Of a stretch of DNA of 64,000 bases, positions 36,578-47,400 are shown in pieces. How positions within the stretch are numbered: the first letter of the stretch is position 1; the number at the start of each line of letters is the position of its first letter. Below the pieces are notes generated by a model. That model saw only the letters and a program-made list of their open reading frames with translations, was not told the origin of the DNA and searched no databases. The stretch lies in NCBI RefSeq assembly GCF_005503145.1, contig NZ_SCNV01000012.1, positions 1 to 64,000 on the forward strand, written 5' to 3'. The position numbers were made by a program, and so were the translations under genes. The stretch is from Burkholderia sp. 4M9327F10 (GTDB lineage: Bacteria > Pseudomonadota > Gammaproteobacteria > Burkholderiales > Burkholderiaceae).

Positions 36578-37603
36578 ATGAAAATTTCGATCGCGATGGC
36601 CGCCTATAAGGGCGAGCGCTTTATCCGCGAGCAACTGGACAGTATCGCCCGGCAGACGCTCCCCCCGTTCGAACTGGTGATCAGCGACGACAGCCCGGAC
36701 AGCGGCACGTACGATATCGTGGTCGAGTTTTCGCGCCGCGTCCCGTTTCCAGTCCGCGTGGTGCGCAACGAACGGCGTTTGGGATTTCACGAGAATTTCT
36801 TCAAGGCCATATCGCTTTGCCGTGGCGATTTCGTTGCGTTTTGCGATCAGGACGACGTATGGGCGGACGACAAGCTGGAGCGAGTCGCAAGAGAGTTCGC
36901 GGACCCCGAAGTGATGCTGGTGGTTCACGCGGTGCAAGTGGTTGATGCGGATCTCAAGGCGCGCGCCGACAACACCGCTAACCACTGGTCCCATCGCGGC
37001 GTCTATGACCCGCTGACCACCAATCCCTGGTACGTTCTGTTCGGCATGTCGACCGTCGTGCGGCGCTCGATCTACGACTATATCGACTGGCACGACCGGC
37101 CCGAGCATCCGGTCGACCCGGGCTATCCGATGTCGCACGATACCTGGGCCTGGTTTGTCGCGACGTCGCTAGGGAAAATGGTGGCGATCGAGGACCAACT
37201 CGCGCTTTACCGTCAACATGACGCCAACGCTTGCGGCGTGTCGCCTGACAGGGACATGGGAGAGCAGGTCAAGATGGCCAAAGCCGCCGGCCAGACGCAC
37301 TATCGCAGGATGGGAACCTCGGCATTGGCGCGGGCGGACAAGTTGCGCGAGGTGTTGCGGGAGGCGCCCACGCAGATCCAGCAACGCGCCGCCGTTGCAA
37401 CCGTTTACTATCGAAAGCTTGGAGATCGGCTACTGCGCCGCGCCAATCTCTACAGCGCCGCCACGGCGAGGCTCAGTCGCGCCGGCACCGTGCTCGGGCT
37501 GCTCGCTTCCGGGGCTTATCGGCCCGTGCCCAAGGGAGGCCTGGGGCACCGGGCACTGTTGAAGGATGTCCATGCGACCGTGTTTCATGTCAGCATCGAA
37601 TGA
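36578..37603 (+). CDS. Additional family 2 glycosyltransferase, rhamnosyltransferase-like
   Basis: A 341-residue GT-A enzyme. KISIAMAAYKGERFIREQLDSI, SDDSPDSGTYDIV, FCDQDDVWADDKL and SHDTWAWFVA are the arrangement seen in many rhamnosyl- and O-antigen GT2 enzymes. AGGAGA lies before ATG 36578. It follows the other extra GT2 by 120 bases. With the dehydratase that makes the 6-deoxy sugar precursor just downstream, transfer of a deoxyhexose is an attractive but unproven role. Confidence 0.85.
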   Translation: MKISIAMAAYKGERFIREQLDSIARQTLPPFELVISDDSPDSGTYDIVVEFSRRVPFPVRVVRNERRLGFHENFFKAISLCRGDFVAFCDQDDVWADDKLERVAREFADPEVMLVVHAVQVVDADLKARADNTANHWSHRGVYDPLTTNPWYVLFGMSTVVRRSIYDYIDWHDRPEHPVDPGYPMSHDTWAWFVATSLGKMVAIEDQLALYRQHDANACGVSPDRDMGEQVKMAKAAGQTHYRRMGTSALARADKLREVLREAPTQIQQRAAVATVYYRKLGDRLLRRANLYSAATARLSRAGTVLGLLASGAYRPVPKGGLGHRALLKDVHATVFHVSIE

Positions 37604-37644
37604 GGAGCCGGGCAGAGTCGAAGTCAAACGGGGGCTCAACAAAG

Positions 37645-37682
37645 GCCCGCGCGGCGCCTCCTCAAGAAAGCGCCGCGCGGGC
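37645..37682. terminator. 13-bp hairpin between convergent genes
   Basis: A perfect 13-bp GC-rich inverted repeat (GCCCGCGCGGCGC and complement) with a 12-base loop lies between the convergent GT2 and bceN genes. On the minus strand it is followed by CTTTGTTG, a weak T-rich tail, so it more likely terminates the bceN transcript. Confidence 0.6.
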
Positions 37683-37689
37683 GGAAGAC

Positions 37690-39587
<1,898 letters not shown>

Positions 39588-39591
<4 letters not shown>

Positions 39592-40673
39592 GCGCGCGAC
39601 TGCGGCGCCTGCGACGCGCGGCCCAGGGGCACGGCACTGCGTCGCGCACCGGAGGCCGGCCCGTGGATCAGACGCCGCTCGAAAGCGAACCACGTCGCGC
39701 TGGCGTAGGCAAGCGTGATAGCCAGCGCAAGCGCGGCGGTTGCAAAGCGGTTCATATGCAGCGGCCACAGCGTGTACAGGATGCTCAGATGGATCAGATA
39801 GATCGTGTAGCTGATCGTGCCGATATAGACCAGCACCGGATTGCACAACAGGCGCTTGACGATGCCCTGGCTTTGCAAGGCGATGACGACGATCGAGGTG
39901 CACAGCACCAGCGAAACGCTATACAGCGCCGCATTCGAAAGCGGCGTGTTCTCGGCGCGAAAGCGCGGGTAGTGAATATGCAGCCAGGCCAGCACGGCCA
40001 GCGCCGCGAAAAAACCGAGTATCGCAAGCGGCCTGAACGGTTGCAGTGCGTTGGGGTTGCGCCGCAGGGCCACGGCGAGCAGCGCGCCGGCCGCCAGCAG
40101 ATCCATGCGGAACGGTGTGAGGTAGTAGATCGGCCAGAACGTGTCGAACCACGGCGTCGCCACGGCACGCAGCACGGGCACCGCGACGATCAACGCAGCG
40201 GCGACCCACGCCAGGGCGCGCTCGGGCAGCAGCAGGATCACGAACGGCCAGACTATGTAGAACTGCTCTTCGACGGCGAGCGACCACAGCACATTCAGGC
40301 TGTCATGCCCGCTCTGGCCGAGCGCATCGCCGATGTTGGTCGCAAAGAACGCATACCACTCCCAGTGCTGCGCCCAGCCGAATCCGAACAGCAGCGAGGA
40401 CACCGCCATCAGCAGCAGATACGGCGGCAGAATGCGGCGAATCCGGCGTGCATAGAAATAGCCGAAATAGGATTGCTGACGGGCCTTGCGTTCCAGCAGG
40501 ATGCCGCTGATCAGAAAGCCGCTCAAGACGAAAAACAGATCGACGCCCATCCATAGCGGCGCCTTCAGCGCATGCTGCGCGAATACTGCCAGCACGGCAA
40601 TGGCGCGCAAGCCGTCGAGCTGCAGGATGCGGCGTGAGTGAGAAGGCGAGGCAGGCAAGGCGCTAACTGTCAT
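39588..40673 (-). CDS. bceO: Acyltransferase family 3 membrane protein (EPS acylation)
   Basis: A 361-residue AT3 acyltransferase with about ten transmembrane segments. It starts QLDGLRAIAVLAVFAQHAL, with the conserved His, and has FFVLSGFLISGIL and RRIRRILPPYLL. Such proteins O-acetylate polysaccharides. It starts the minus-strand operon with the SGNH hydrolase and bceN. Its assignment as bceO rests on position and function; cepacian loci carry several acyltransferases. Confidence 0.82.
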
Positions 40674-40845
40674 GAACCATCCATGGTGAGCAAGTGCAAA
40701 TCGCGGAGGCAGCGGAAGTGGGATTCATTCTAAGGAAAAGAAATTGATGAAAAAACGCGAATGAAAAGAACCGGTAGATTGAAAAATCAGGACGCGATTT
40801 TCAAAAATCAAAATGTTGATTCACCGATATCCGGCGAATATTTTC

Positions 40846-40871
40846 TGAATTATTTTCGATTTTCTTCATGA
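40846..40871 (+). promoter_or_regulatory. AT-rich motif upstream of the propeller-protein gene
   Basis: The 26-base element begins TGAATTATTT and ends TTCATGA. It matches the element at 48845-48870 at about 20 of 26 positions. Both sit 40-50 bases before a start codon in divergent, AT-rich gaps of the EPS locus. Confidence 0.4.
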
Positions 40872-40920
40872 CACTTTTCGCAGGTAAGGTGGCCCGGTAA
40901 CCCTTGACTGGAGGAACACC

Positions 40921-43116
40921 TTGGCCCGTTTTAGCTTCGCGAAACTGCTGGGCGTCTGTCTTTCTTTTGCAGCCTGCGCTGCCTCGGCGGAAACGGCGCT
41001 GAATGCGCAGACCTCATGGATCGGTAACACCTTCGGTTTCGGCGACGGCTCATGGACGCAGATCAATATCACGGCGATTGCCGTGTCGCCGGACGGCAAG
41101 GTCTACACCAATGCACCATGGGACGAGAGCGGCGCCGAGGCGAGCACCTATGAAAACGGCAAGATGCTCGGCTTCGCGGGCGGCACGCATGGCTGGGGCG
41201 CGGGCGGCGGCAATGCGGTTGCGGTGAACCGGCATTATGTTTTCCTCGCCATTGCGATGGGCAACGAGCGGGGGCATCTGGTCGGGCCGGGCATCTGGCC
41301 GCAAAAGGGCAAGCAGTGGTTCGGCGTCTCGCGGCGCAAGATTGAAGATCCGAAACTGAGCGCGCTGTTCCAACCTGCGCTCACGCTGCCCAATGGCGCG
41401 CTCGACCCGCACGCGCAACTGGCGGCAGGCTTCCTGATGGTGAACGAGGTGCCCGCGGGCGCCCACGCGGACATCCAGGGTCTCGCGGCCAGCGACACGA
41501 CGCTCTACGTGTCGAACACCGCGCAAAACCGTATTGAGGTCTATGACGCGGAATCGATGCAACATAAGGCGCAGTGGACCGTGCACGAGCCGGGGAAGAT
41601 GGCGCTCGCCGCCGACGGCACGTTATGGGTCATCACCGGCGCGCTCACCGACGCCACGCCGCACGTCGCGCATTATTCGGCGAGCGGCCAGCTTCTCGCC
41701 GACACGCTGCCGTTACCGGCCGATTCGGTGCCGGTGGACATCGCGCTAGACGCGCACGGCCGCGTGCTGGTTGCCGACAACGGCCCGCGCCAGCAGGTGC
41801 TGTTCTTCAGCAAGGACGGTGGGCGTTACGTGGCGTCGGGCACGCTCGGCGAACGCGGCGGCATCTTCGCGGGCGTGGCCGGCCAGCCGGGGCCGCAGCG
41901 CTTTAACGGACTGACCGGCGTCGGCGTCGACGCGCACGACAACGTCTATGTCGCCACCAACGGCATCGGCCCGCATTACGCGCCCATCGGCGCGGGACTC
42001 GGCGCTACGCTCGAAAGCTACGCCCCGGATGGCAAGCGGCTCTGGCAGGTGCAAGGGCTGCTGTTCGTCGATGGCGCGTGGATGGACCCGGCGCGCCCGG
42101 ACAGCGTCTACACCGGCAACAAGCGCTTTCAGCTCGATCTGTCGAAACCGGCGGGACAGGACTGGAAATACGTAGGGTTCCTCTCGAACCGTTTCAGGTA
42201 TCCCGACGATCCGGTATTTCATACCGACATGTGGCCCGGTTTGCCGATTGCCCGGCAACTGAAGGGGCATACGTTTCTCTATCTGACTGACATGTATGCG
42301 GACCATCTGAAGATCTATCGTTTCGACGCCGCGCATGACGGCGAGACGGCGATCCCTTCGGGCCTCATTGCGGGGCGCGAGCGCGGCGTGGCGGGGGTGC
42401 CGAACGCGCCGCCCGGCGGCGAATGGATCTGGCGCGACGTGAACGGCGACGGAAAATTCACGAGCGACGGGTTCACGCCGAACACGAGCGGCGCGCGCAT
42501 CGCCGGCGGCTGGGGCTGGTGGATCGACAGCAACGGCGATATCTGGCGCACCAACGTGAACAAGGGCATCTACCGGCTGCATTTTGGCGGCCTCGACGCA
42601 AAGGGCAACCCGGTCTACGCCTACTCGGACATGACCACCTATCCGGTCCCGCAGCCCTTCACCGAACTGCGCCGCGCGGTGTACGTGCCGCAGACCGACT
42701 CGCTCTATGTGACAGGTTATACGGCCGACATGCCGGTCGATCGTGCCTTCTGGAAAGAGGTGGGCCGCGTGCTGGTGCGCTACGACAACTGGTCGAGCGG
42801 CAAGCCGGTCCTGCGTTACTCGATCACGCTGCCGTGGGAAACCCAGGCCAAGCCGGTCGTCACCATCATCGGGCTCACCGTGGAGGGGCAATACGTGTTC
42901 GCGGTCGAGCCGGTCGGCGCCGTGCATGTGTTCGACAAGGACAGCGGCAAGGAAGTCGGTGTGATCCGGCCGGGGCCCGAGGTGGGCAAGGCCTCGGGCT
43001 GGGTCGACGTGCCGAACGGCGTGAGCGCCTACCGCCGCAGCAACGGCGAATACCTCGTATTCGTGGAAGAGGACGCCCGCGGCAAAGTGATGATGTACCG
43101 CTGGAAGCCGGCTTAA
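40921..43116 (+). CDS. Large secreted protein, beta-propeller-like (NHL/SMP-30 type)
   Basis: A 731-residue exported protein starting at TTG (GGAGG upstream). The signal peptide is about residues 1-23 (FAACAASAE). Repeated segments such as VSPDGKVYTN, LAADGTLWVI, LDAHGRVLVADN, VDAHDNVYVATN suggest a six- or seven-bladed propeller. A Ca-binding-type loop DVNGDGKF lies near residue 507. It lies between the acyltransferase operon and bceQ, at the position expected for bceP, but I cannot confirm that name. A role as polysaccharide-binding protein or lyase/hydrolase acting on the EPS is inference. Confidence 0.75.
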   Translation: MARFSFAKLLGVCLSFAACAASAETALNAQTSWIGNTFGFGDGSWTQINITAIAVSPDGKVYTNAPWDESGAEASTYENGKMLGFAGGTHGWGAGGGNAVAVNRHYVFLAIAMGNERGHLVGPGIWPQKGKQWFGVSRRKIEDPKLSALFQPALTLPNGALDPHAQLAAGFLMVNEVPAGAHADIQGLAASDTTLYVSNTAQNRIEVYDAESMQHKAQWTVHEPGKMALAADGTLWVITGALTDATPHVAHYSASGQLLADTLPLPADSVPVDIALDAHGRVLVADNGPRQQVLFFSKDGGRYVASGTLGERGGIFAGVAGQPGPQRFNGLTGVGVDAHDNVYVATNGIGPHYAPIGAGLGATLESYAPDGKRLWQVQGLLFVDGAWMDPARPDSVYTGNKRFQLDLSKPAGQDWKYVGFLSNRFRYPDDPVFHTDMWPGLPIARQLKGHTFLYLTDMYADHLKIYRFDAAHDGETAIPSGLIAGRERGVAGVPNAPPGGEWIWRDVNGDGKFTSDGFTPNTSGARIAGGWGWWIDSNGDIWRTNVNKGIYRLHFGGLDAKGNPVYAYSDMTTYPVPQPFTELRRAVYVPQTDSLYVTGYTADMPVDRAFWKEVGRVLVRYDNWSSGKPVLRYSITLPWETQAKPVVTIIGLTVEGQYVFAVEPVGAVHVFDKDSGKEVGVIRPGPEVGKASGWVDVPNGVSAYRRSNGEYLVFVEEDARGKVMMYRWKPA

Positions 43117-43136
43117 TGGCAATTTGATTTATTTTT

Positions 43137-43187
43137 CGCGGCTGGATATTTCGATGCATGACATGCATCGTGCCGCGAATTATTTTT
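43137..43187 (+). terminator. Complex hairpin with T-rich tail before bceQ
   Basis: CGCGGC (43137-43142) pairs with GCCGCG (43172-43177) around an inner 19-base odd palindrome (CGATGCATG, A, CATGCATCG at 43152-43170). AATTATTTTT follows. It could end the upstream transcript, or the palindrome could be an operator for bceQ. Confidence 0.5.
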
Positions 43188-43341
43188 CTGTCGATTTATG
43201 GCGAGCGGCGCCCATTTTTTACGTGCTTTACTCGCAGTGGACTTCACCTCATCGCATCGCATCACCCGGCGTTGCTACGGGGCGTGCATCGCGTTGCGCG
43301 CCGCATCGCTGAATCCGCATCGCTGAATCAAAAGGCATCCG

Positions 43342-44820
43342 ATGGACAAAGGCATTCTCAAGAACGTAGCCATCAATTTCTTTGGTCTGGTGCTGCCGAC
43401 CTTCGTTTCGCTCGTCACAGTGCCGTCCTATATCCGGCTGCTGGGCGTCGAACGCTATGGCGTGATTGCGCTCGTCTGGACCCTGATCGGCTATTTCTCG
43501 ATCCTGGATCTCGGCATGAGCATGGCGGCGCAAAACCATATTTCGAAGGCGCTCGCCTCGAATGATGCCGATGAGAGCGCCCGCGTGTTCTGGAGCGCGA
43601 CCTGGCTCAATCTGGTGACGGGCGTCATTGGCGGCCTGGTGATTTATTTCGGCGCTTTTCTTTACACCGCGTATTTCACCAAGGTGTCACCCGAATTGCA
43701 GCACGAGGTGTATATGGCGCTGCCGTGGCTGGCGATTGCGATTCCAATTGCCAACGTTTCGTGGGTGTTCGCGGGGGCGATCAACGGCGCCGAGCGCTTT
43801 GGCATTTACAACACCAATCAGACCCTCGGCACCTTCCTGTTTCAGTTGCTGCCGCTCGGCGCGGCCTGGCTGATGGGACCGAGCCTGCAGAACGTGCTGG
43901 CCGCGGCGGTGGTGGCGCGGCTGATTGCAGCAGGGCTGCTGGGACGCTCGGCGCTCAAGGTGCTCAATCTGCGCCGCATCCTGCCGCCGCAGCTCGGCGT
44001 CGCCGTGGGGCTCTTCAACTTCGGCGGCTGGATGCTGATTGCGAGCGTGACCTCGATGGTTGCCGACTCGCTCGACAAGGTGTTTCTCGGCACCGGCCTC
44101 GGCGCGCGCTTCGTGACCTTCTACACGGTGCCGCAGAACCTTGTCACGCGCCTGAATATCGTGCCGACCGCGCTCGCGCGCACGCTGTTTCCGCGCCTGT
44201 CCGCGGTAGGCCGCGATCATGCGGACCTGATCGTGCAGCAGTCGCTCGAATTTCTCAATGGCGCATTCACACCGGTGGCGCTGGTGGCGATGTTCGTGCT
44301 CGGACCGTTCCTGCATGTGTGGGTCGGCAGCGAGATCGCGACGGTGGCCGCGCCCGTGGGCCGCATCCTGATCGTCTCCGTGTGGCTGATCGGGCAGGCC
44401 AATGTGTCGCGCATCATGATCCAGTCGCAGGTCAATCCGGCGGTTGCCGCACGCGTCGGCCTGTTCGAATTGCCGCTCTTTGCCGCCGCGCTGTGGTTCG
44501 GCATCAAGTATTTCGGCCTGACTGGCGCGGCGGTGGCGGTCGCAGGCCGCGCGCTGTTCGACTACGGCGTGCTGCTGTGGCTGTCGGCGATTCGCGCCCG
44601 GCCGATTGCGCTCGACATGTTCGCGCATCTCGCGTTTTTGCTGGTGAGCCTGTGGCTTGCCGGTTTCCTGCCCAGTTTTTCGCTGGCGATCGCTGCAGGC
44701 GCGGTGGTAGTGGCCGCCAATGTGGCGTGGTCGATCACGATGACGCCCGCTTTGCGCGATCTTGCGCGTTCGCTGCTGTTGCGACTGAAGTTGCGACTGA
44801 ATCCGAGGAAAAGCGCATGA
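43342..44820 (+). CDS. bceQ: EPS repeat-unit flippase (Wzx-like, MATE/MVF superfamily)
   Basis: A 492-residue inner-membrane protein with 12-14 hydrophobic helices, opening NVAINFFGLVLPTFVSLVTVPSYIRLLG, typical of the Wzx / polysaccharide transport family. It moves the lipid-linked repeat unit to the periplasmic face. The stop overlaps the bceR start (ATGA), so both are in one transcript. Confidence 0.92.
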   Translation: MDKGILKNVAINFFGLVLPTFVSLVTVPSYIRLLGVERYGVIALVWTLIGYFSILDLGMSMAAQNHISKALASNDADESARVFWSATWLNLVTGVIGGLVIYFGAFLYTAYFTKVSPELQHEVYMALPWLAIAIPIANVSWVFAGAINGAERFGIYNTNQTLGTFLFQLLPLGAAWLMGPSLQNVLAAAVVARLIAAGLLGRSALKVLNLRRILPPQLGVAVGLFNFGGWMLIASVTSMVADSLDKVFLGTGLGARFVTFYTVPQNLVTRLNIVPTALARTLFPRLSAVGRDHADLIVQQSLEFLNGAFTPVALVAMFVLGPFLHVWVGSEIATVAAPVGRILIVSVWLIGQANVSRIMIQSQVNPAVAARVGLFELPLFAAALWFGIKYFGLTGAAVAVAGRALFDYGVLLWLSAIRARPIALDMFAHLAFLLVSLWLAGFLPSFSLAIAAGAVVVAANVAWSITMTPALRDLARSLLLRLKLRLNPRKSA

Positions 44821-47276
44821 ACCAGGATGTCCTTGATGAGGCCGTATTGCGGCCCAGCCAGCGCAGCGCGCTGGCCGAACTCACCACGCCGCCAGCACCG
44901 CTCGCACCGCCCCGGCGTGCGCCGCGACTGGACAGGAATGTGCGGGTGGCGATCGTGCACGACTGGCTCGTCACCTATGCGGGCGCCGAGCGGGTGCTCG
45001 AACAGATCGTTGCATGCTTTCCGGATGCGGACCTGTTCAGCGTGGTCGATTTTCTCGACGACCGCAGCTTTCTGCGCGGCAAGCGGGCGACGACCTCGTT
45101 TATCCAGAAGCTGCCGAAGGCCCGCAGCAAGTACCGCGCCTATCTGCCCTTGATGCCGATTGCCATCGAGCAGCTCGACGTGTCGGCATACGACGTGGTG
45201 ATTTCGAGCAGTCACGCCGTTGCCAAAGGCGTGCTGACCGGGCCCGACCAGGTGCATATCAGCTATGTGCATTCGCCGATCCGTTATGCGTGGGATCTGC
45301 AGCATCAGTATCTGCAACAGTCGAAGCTGACCAACGGGCCGAAGTCCGCGCTGGCGCGGATGATTCTTCATTACATCCGCAACTGGGATATTCGTACTGC
45401 CAACTCGGTGGACACTTTTGTTGCCAACTCGCAATTCATCGCCCGGCGCATCCGCAAGGTGTATCAGCGCGACGCGCACGTGATCTTTCCGCCGGTGGAC
45501 GTCGACGCGTTTGTGCTGCACGAGCAGAAGGAAGATTTCTATCTGACCGCCTCGCGGATGGTGCCGTACAAGAAGATCGACCTGATCGTCGAAGCGTTTG
45601 CGCGTATGCCGGAGCGGCGCCTCGTGGTGATCGGCGATGGTCCCGACATGCAGAAGGTTCGCGCCAGGGCGACGCCGAATGTCGAGATCATGGGCTATCA
45701 GCCGTTCAAGGTGCTGCAGGAAAAGATGCAGCGCGCCAAGGCGTTTGTGTTTGCGGCTGAAGAGGACTTCGGCATCTCGGTGGTCGAGGCGCAGGCCTGC
45801 GGCACGCCCGTGATCGCCTACGGCAAGGGTGGGGCGCTCGAAACCGTGCGCGACCTGTCGGGCCCGCGTCCGACGGGGATGTTCTTCGATGAGCAGCGCG
45901 CCGAGTCGATCATCGCCGCGGTCGAGGATTTCGACACCCACGCGAGCCGCTTCGCCGCTGCCGATTGCCGCGCCAACGCCGAGCGTTTCTCGGCGGCGCA
46001 TTTCCGCGAGCGCTTCTTCGCGCATGTGCGGGCCGCCGTGCCGGCCTTGCAGGGTGCAACGCTGCCGGCTTATGAGCCGTATGTGGCGCCGCCTGCCGCA
46101 GCCGGGTCAAGCGCCGGCGCGCCACGTGTGCTGGCGCTCGACCAGAGCGGCGTGCTCGGCGGCGCGGAGCTGTCGCTGCTCGAAATCGTCAAGGCGCTGC
46201 GCGCGCGCATCGAAGTCGTGCTGTTCGACGACGGACCGTTCCGCACGGCGCTCGATACGGCCGGCGTGAACGTGCGCGTACTCGACTCGGGCGCCCTGCG
46301 CGAGGTGCGCAAGCAGGGCCGCACGCCGCCGCTCGGCCAGGCGCTCAAGGGCGTGGCGGCACTCGTGCGCGCGACCGTCGCACGTGCCCGGCATGCCGAG
46401 GTGATCTATGCGAACACCCAGCGCGCGATGGTAATCGGCGCGCTCGCCGGGCGTCTCGCGCGGCGCCCGGTGGTGTGGCACCTGCGCGATATCGTGAGCC
46501 CTGAGCATTTCGGCGGCAAGCAACTGCGGATCATCAAGTGGTGCGCGAAATTCGGCCTTGCGCACGTGATTGCCAATTCCGCTGCATCGGCGCGCGCCTT
46601 TGCCGAGCTGACCGGGTTCAAGGAAAAGCATATCGACGTGGTCTTCAACGGTATTTCAGCAGCCCCGTTCGACGCGCTGCGCGAGGTGCCGGCCGCGACG
46701 CTGCGCGCCCGCCTGCGGCTTCCGCAGGATGCCTTCCTCGTCGGTTCGTTCAGCCGCCTCGCGCGCTGGAAGGGCCAGCACGTGCTGCTCGAAGCGATGG
46801 TGCTCAATCCGCATATGCACGCGGTGCTGGTGGGCGCGCCGCTGTTCGGCGAAGATTCCTACGAGCTGGAATTGCGCGAGCTGGTTGCCAGGCACGGCTT
46901 GGCCGGGCGCGTACATTTTCTGGGCTTCCAGCACGACATCGCAGCATGCATGTGCGCGGTCGACGCGATTGCGCATACCTCGATTACGCCGGAGCCGTTT
47001 GGCCGCGTGATCGTCGAAGGGATGCTGGCGCAGCGTCCGGTGGTCGCGGCGCGCGCCGGCGGCGTGCTGGAAATCGTCGAAGACGGCGTGAACGGCGTGT
47101 TGTGCACGCCAGGCGACGCGCATGCGCTGGCCGATGCGCTGGCCGAGCTGCGCAGCGATACCGCCCTGCGCGAGCGGCTCGTCAGAAACGGCTATCAGAG
47201 CGCGATTGGCCGGTTCGGTACGAAGGCCTATGTCGAAGGCGTGGACCGCATTCTGAAGGACGTGGCAGGCCGGTAA
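44817..47276 (+). CDS. bceR: Two-domain glycosyltransferase (tandem GT4)
   Basis: An 819-residue fusion of two GT-B glycosyltransferases. Domain 1 (about residues 40-400) runs from VRVAIVHDWLVTYAGAERVL to EEDFGISVVEAQACGTPVIAYG. A Pro/Ala linker near 420-435 leads to domain 2 (about 440-815), from VLALDQSGVLGGAELSLLEIV to EPFGRVIVEGMLAQRPVVA. Both carry E(x7)E-type donor sites, so each likely adds one sugar. GAGGAAA precedes ATG 44817. The predicted two activities match BceR of cepacian loci. Confidence 0.92.
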   Translation: MNQDVLDEAVLRPSQRSALAELTTPPAPLAPPRRAPRLDRNVRVAIVHDWLVTYAGAERVLEQIVACFPDADLFSVVDFLDDRSFLRGKRATTSFIQKLPKARSKYRAYLPLMPIAIEQLDVSAYDVVISSSHAVAKGVLTGPDQVHISYVHSPIRYAWDLQHQYLQQSKLTNGPKSALARMILHYIRNWDIRTANSVDTFVANSQFIARRIRKVYQRDAHVIFPPVDVDAFVLHEQKEDFYLTASRMVPYKKIDLIVEAFARMPERRLVVIGDGPDMQKVRARATPNVEIMGYQPFKVLQEKMQRAKAFVFAAEEDFGISVVEAQACGTPVIAYGKGGALETVRDLSGPRPTGMFFDEQRAESIIAAVEDFDTHASRFAAADCRANAERFSAAHFRERFFAHVRAAVPALQGATLPAYEPYVAPPAAAGSSAGAPRVLALDQSGVLGGAELSLLEIVKALRARIEVVLFDDGPFRTALDTAGVNVRVLDSGALREVRKQGRTPPLGQALKGVAALVRATVARARHAEVIYANTQRAMVIGALAGRLARRPVVWHLRDIVSPEHFGGKQLRIIKWCAKFGLAHVIANSAASARAFAELTGFKEKHIDVVFNGISAAPFDALREVPAATLRARLRLPQDAFLVGSFSRLARWKGQHVLLEAMVLNPHMHAVLVGAPLFGEDSYELELRELVARHGLAGRVHFLGFQHDIAACMCAVDAIAHTSITPEPFGRVIVEGMLAQRPVVAARAGGVLEIVEDGVNGVLCTPGDAHALADALAELRSDTALRERLVRNGYQSAIGRFGTKAYVEGVDRILKDVAGR

Positions 47277-47336
47277 CGCGGGCGTCAGGGGGCGGGCATC
47301 GGGTGGTTTGAAAACAGGATGTAATGCGTGGTCAGC

Positions 47337-47371
47337 AAAAGGGCCGCAGTCCGGACAACTGCGGCCCTTTT
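47337..47371. terminator. Bidirectional intrinsic terminator between bceR and bceS
   Basis: AAAA then a perfect 10-bp inverted repeat (GGGCCGCAGT at 47341-47350, complement at 47358-47367, 7-base loop) then TTTT. It can stop transcription in both directions, fitting the convergent bceR and bceS genes. Confidence 0.88.
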
Positions 47372-47400
47372 GCCTTTTGACTGACGGCTCTTACGACCTC

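Noticed and set aside
43725..44816. Extension of the BceR frame upstream into bceQ
   Set aside because: The upstream part is out-of-frame bceQ sequence; ATG 44817 with a ribosome binding site and ATGA overlap is the natural start.
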